Assembly: GCA_034440135.1 (NCBI GenBank)
Contig: JAWXBP010000009.1
Coordinates: 1-64,000, forward strand
DNA: 64,000 nt
Source: Planctomycetia bacterium
GTDB lineage: Bacteria; Planctomycetota; Planctomycetia; Pirellulales; JALHLM01
Direction: 5' to 3'
Shown: positions 62,669-64,000 of the stretch, piece by piece
How the letters are laid out: every line of letters starts with the position of its first letter
How positions within the stretch are numbered: position 1 is the stretch's first letter
Translations under genes and position numbers: made by a program
Notes under the pieces: generated by a model
The model's input: only the letters and a program-made list of their open reading frames with translations
Told to the model about the DNA's origin: nothing
Databases searched by the model: none

Positions 62669-63282
62669 GCTTCGCCACGCAGTTGCTTGAGAACCGGGTG
62701 ATCCAACACGGCGATAAACCGCGACTGAAAGCAAAGCTTGATACACTGCTGGAACGACAACTCCGGCCAATCCGGTTCCGCCAGGTCGCCGCTTGCGGTG
62801 TACACGTCATAGAGTCCGCCCGGCATATTCGACGCCACGCGCACCCACTTCGTCTCCGCAGCCTGCGCCGCCGCAAGCATGGAGTCGTTCCACGCGTTCG
62901 GCCGTCCATCCGCCGACGGCAGCTTTGCGCGCCAGATAAACGGGTTGCCTTGCTTGGTGGTGGCCAGCAACAACACGACGGGTTGCAAGAATTCCGCCAC
63001 GTCGGCATGCAACTTGGGGTCGACGATGTAGTCCTCCCGATTGATGCGATCTTCCAGGATCGCCGTTTGCAATCGCCATTCGTCTCCCGGGCGTACGCGG
63101 ACAAACTCTTGCTTGTCAGGCTTACGGCAGCGGAGCGTGGTGAGAATCTTCTTCACGCCGAGCGATTCGCCGAAGTTCTGCGACAGCCGGAGTCGATCCA
63201 GGTCAAACGGGTCGGGCGCGGCCTCCGCCGGCACCGCTTTTCCGTTGGTCAAATGAACGTCAGTCGTCGTTGCGTCAAACAT
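62665..63282 (-). CDS. Hypothetical element protein, coupled to the polymerase
   Basis: 205 residues, no membrane segment. No family recognised. The C-terminal part SFQQCIKLCFQSRFIAVLDH and the stretch KLHADVAEFLQPVVLLLATT look like a globular alpha/beta fold. GAGGTG precedes the ATG at 63282. The stop overlaps the polymerase start, and the gene begins 33 bp inside the zinc-ribbon gene, so the three form one transcript. Proteins in this position in phages often serve replication (ssDNA-binding or nuclease); that is inference. Confidence 0.7.
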   Translation of the reverse strand: MFDATTTDVHLTNGKAVPAEAAPDPFDLDRLRLSQNFGESLGVKKILTTLRCRKPDKQEFVRVRPGDEWRLQTAILEDRINREDYIVDPKLHADVAEFLQPVVLLLATTKQGNPFIWRAKLPSADGRPNAWNDSMLAAAQAAETKWVRVASNMPGGLYDVYTASGDLAEPDWPELSFQQCIKLCFQSRFIAVLDHPVLKQLRGEA

Positions 63283-63446
63283 TTCGGCACCTCGATCGGT
63301 TTGGATTTGGGAAAAGACTTCTTTCGCGCCGGGTAAACGCCGTGCATGCCCCGACATCGTTCGCATAGTGGGAACACCCCGCCGCCGCGAATCGGCACGC
63401 GTAACGAGATCGCCTCGCGGACTTGGCAGATATGGCAGTCGATCAT
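63249..63446 (-). CDS. Small zinc-ribbon protein
   Basis: 65 residues. C-x2-C at residues 4-7 (CHIC) and C-x2-C at about 28-31 (CERC) form a plausible zinc ribbon; the C-terminal half is basic. It overlaps the start of the next gene by 34 bp. Possibly a DNA-binding accessory of the element; no specific family. Confidence 0.65.
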   Translation of the reverse strand: MIDCHICQVREAISLRVPIRGGGVFPLCERCRGMHGVYPARKKSFPKSKPIEVPKCLTQRRLTFI

Positions 63447-63545
63447 GCGTCGGCCCTCACTACGTCGAGCCGTGGCAGATCAAGTTGCGGAACAGAATCC
63501 GCGCGAGTAAGATTCATTCGCACAGTACAACTCCCGTTTGAGCCA

Positions 63546-63570
63546 CCGCCCCGGTTCGTACCCGGGGCGG
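63546..63570. other. Hairpin, no T-run
   Basis: CCGCCCCGG at 63546 pairs with CCGGGGCGG at 63562-63570. Located in the gap between two element genes. Structure is clear; a transcription-stop role is not shown. Confidence 0.7.
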
Positions 63571-63586
63571 CGGCGTTTGTAGCGGG

Positions 63587-63916
63587 TCACACGCCGACCG
63601 CTTCGGCCAACTCTTCGATATCGCGCTCGACCCACTGCAAGGCGTCGAGCAACGCCTCCTGCATCACCCCGGCTTCGGCCACATCGAGTCGCATTGTCGC
63701 TACCGCTTCCGCCAACGCGTCGTGGTCGAGCTTGCTGGGGACAACTTTGCCTCGGTCATTCGTCGCGGAATCGATGGCTTTCCGGGCCTGCTGAAGTGCG
63801 GCGCGCAACGTCCGTTCGCCGGTCGTCAGGTCCACCAGGACCCAGCTCAGTTCGTCAAATCCACCCAGGCCCTCGACGACATCCGTCAAGGGCCGAGCCT
63901 TCACTTTCACATTCAT
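63587..63916 (-). CDS. Hypothetical element protein, largely helical
   Basis: 109 residues from the ATG at 63916 (GGAG upstream; a further ATG lies 12 bp before). Sequence KARPLTDVVEGLGGFDELSW, then long amphipathic helices (ALQQARKAIDSATND, ALAEAVATMRLDVAEA, LDALQWVERDIEELAEAV). No family recognised. A helical bundle or small coiled-coil protein is likely. The element continues beyond the window. Confidence 0.6.
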   Translation of the reverse strand: MNVKVKARPLTDVVEGLGGFDELSWVLVDLTTGERTLRAALQQARKAIDSATNDRGKVVPSKLDHDALAEAVATMRLDVAEAGVMQEALLDALQWVERDIEELAEAVGV

Positions 63917-64000
63917 TGGCATCTCCAAAATGCGGCTGGGGAGAAAGACCCGCGCATGCTGACGCCGCCGATCAGCAGGCGGGTTGCACGGCAGCTATGG

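Larger units (their letters stand above)
58323..64000. mobile_element. Integrated element at tRNA-Ser 3' end, right end out of view
   Basis: A tyrosine integrase, an XRE regulator, a winged-helix protein, a phage-type DNA polymerase and small genes all run on the minus strand toward the tRNA 3' end, the classic site preference of integrases. No structural, conjugation or packaging genes are in view, so it could be a prophage, satellite or plasmid-like integrant. No att duplicate is visible in the window; attR must lie beyond 64000. Confidence 0.85.

Overview
The window looks like chromosomal DNA of a Gram-negative planctomycete, probably order Pirellulales. The evidence is GC-rich coding sequence with frequent GTG/TTG starts, a BBP7-type outer-membrane protein, a decayed dockerin/PEP-CTERM gene, an 'NPYQS' small membrane protein, LpxK (lipid A synthesis), and many long dispersed palindromes between genes. 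The assignment comes from family recognition; no database search was run.

Layout. 1-7.2 kb: 3' part of a TolC-like efflux protein; an Nramp-like transporter carrying a four-loop calcium-type insert; aspS; a small zinc-ribbon membrane protein; a very acidic protein; a TPR protein. 7.3-15.5 kb: ileS with a palindromic repeat inserted in its coding sequence, a giant FtsX-type permease, a response regulator and an IS3 remnant. 15.5-23.7 kb: glycogen genes glgX and glgC flanking two HEAT-repeat exported proteins, tRNA-Arg(CCG) and a frameshifted PEP-CTERM remnant. 23.9-33.1 kb: a surface-glycan region (GT4 glycosyltransferase, BBP7 porin-like protein, HAD phosphatase, large GT-B-like transferase, flippase, CDP-alcohol phosphotransferase with an altered active site, GT2). 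33.4-37.5 kb: hisI-hisG, a zincin-like membrane protein and two exported proteins. 37.6-48 kb: an ABC1/AarF kinase, then a chemotaxis cluster on the minus strand (cheW-mcp-cheR-cheA-cheC-cheD-receiver) with a divergent cheY. 48-58.1 kb: a membrane protein, a Gfo/Idh oxidoreductase, an aminotransferase, a membrane-anchored HTH protein, isocitrate dehydrogenase, lpxK, a VOC protein, two micro-ORF membrane proteins and a myo-inositol-oxygenase-like enzyme. 58.2-64 kb: tRNA-Ser(GCT) followed by an integrated element (tyrosine integrase, XRE regulator, winged-helix protein, family-A DNA polymerase and small genes); its far end lies outside the window.

How it works together. The chemotaxis genes make up a full adaptation and signalling set around a soluble three-PAS receptor. 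The 27.2-33.1 kb genes look like a module that builds and exports a phosphorylated surface glycan. The element at tRNA-Ser brings its own polymerase and 21-bp iteron-like repeats.

The most unusual non-genic signal is a palindromic element present four times. Every copy is exactly 65 bp, with an invariant 15-bp stem end and a variable interior, and each lies close behind the stop codon of a gene. At least five further hairpin or inverted-repeat types occur, two of them reading into protein-coding sequence.
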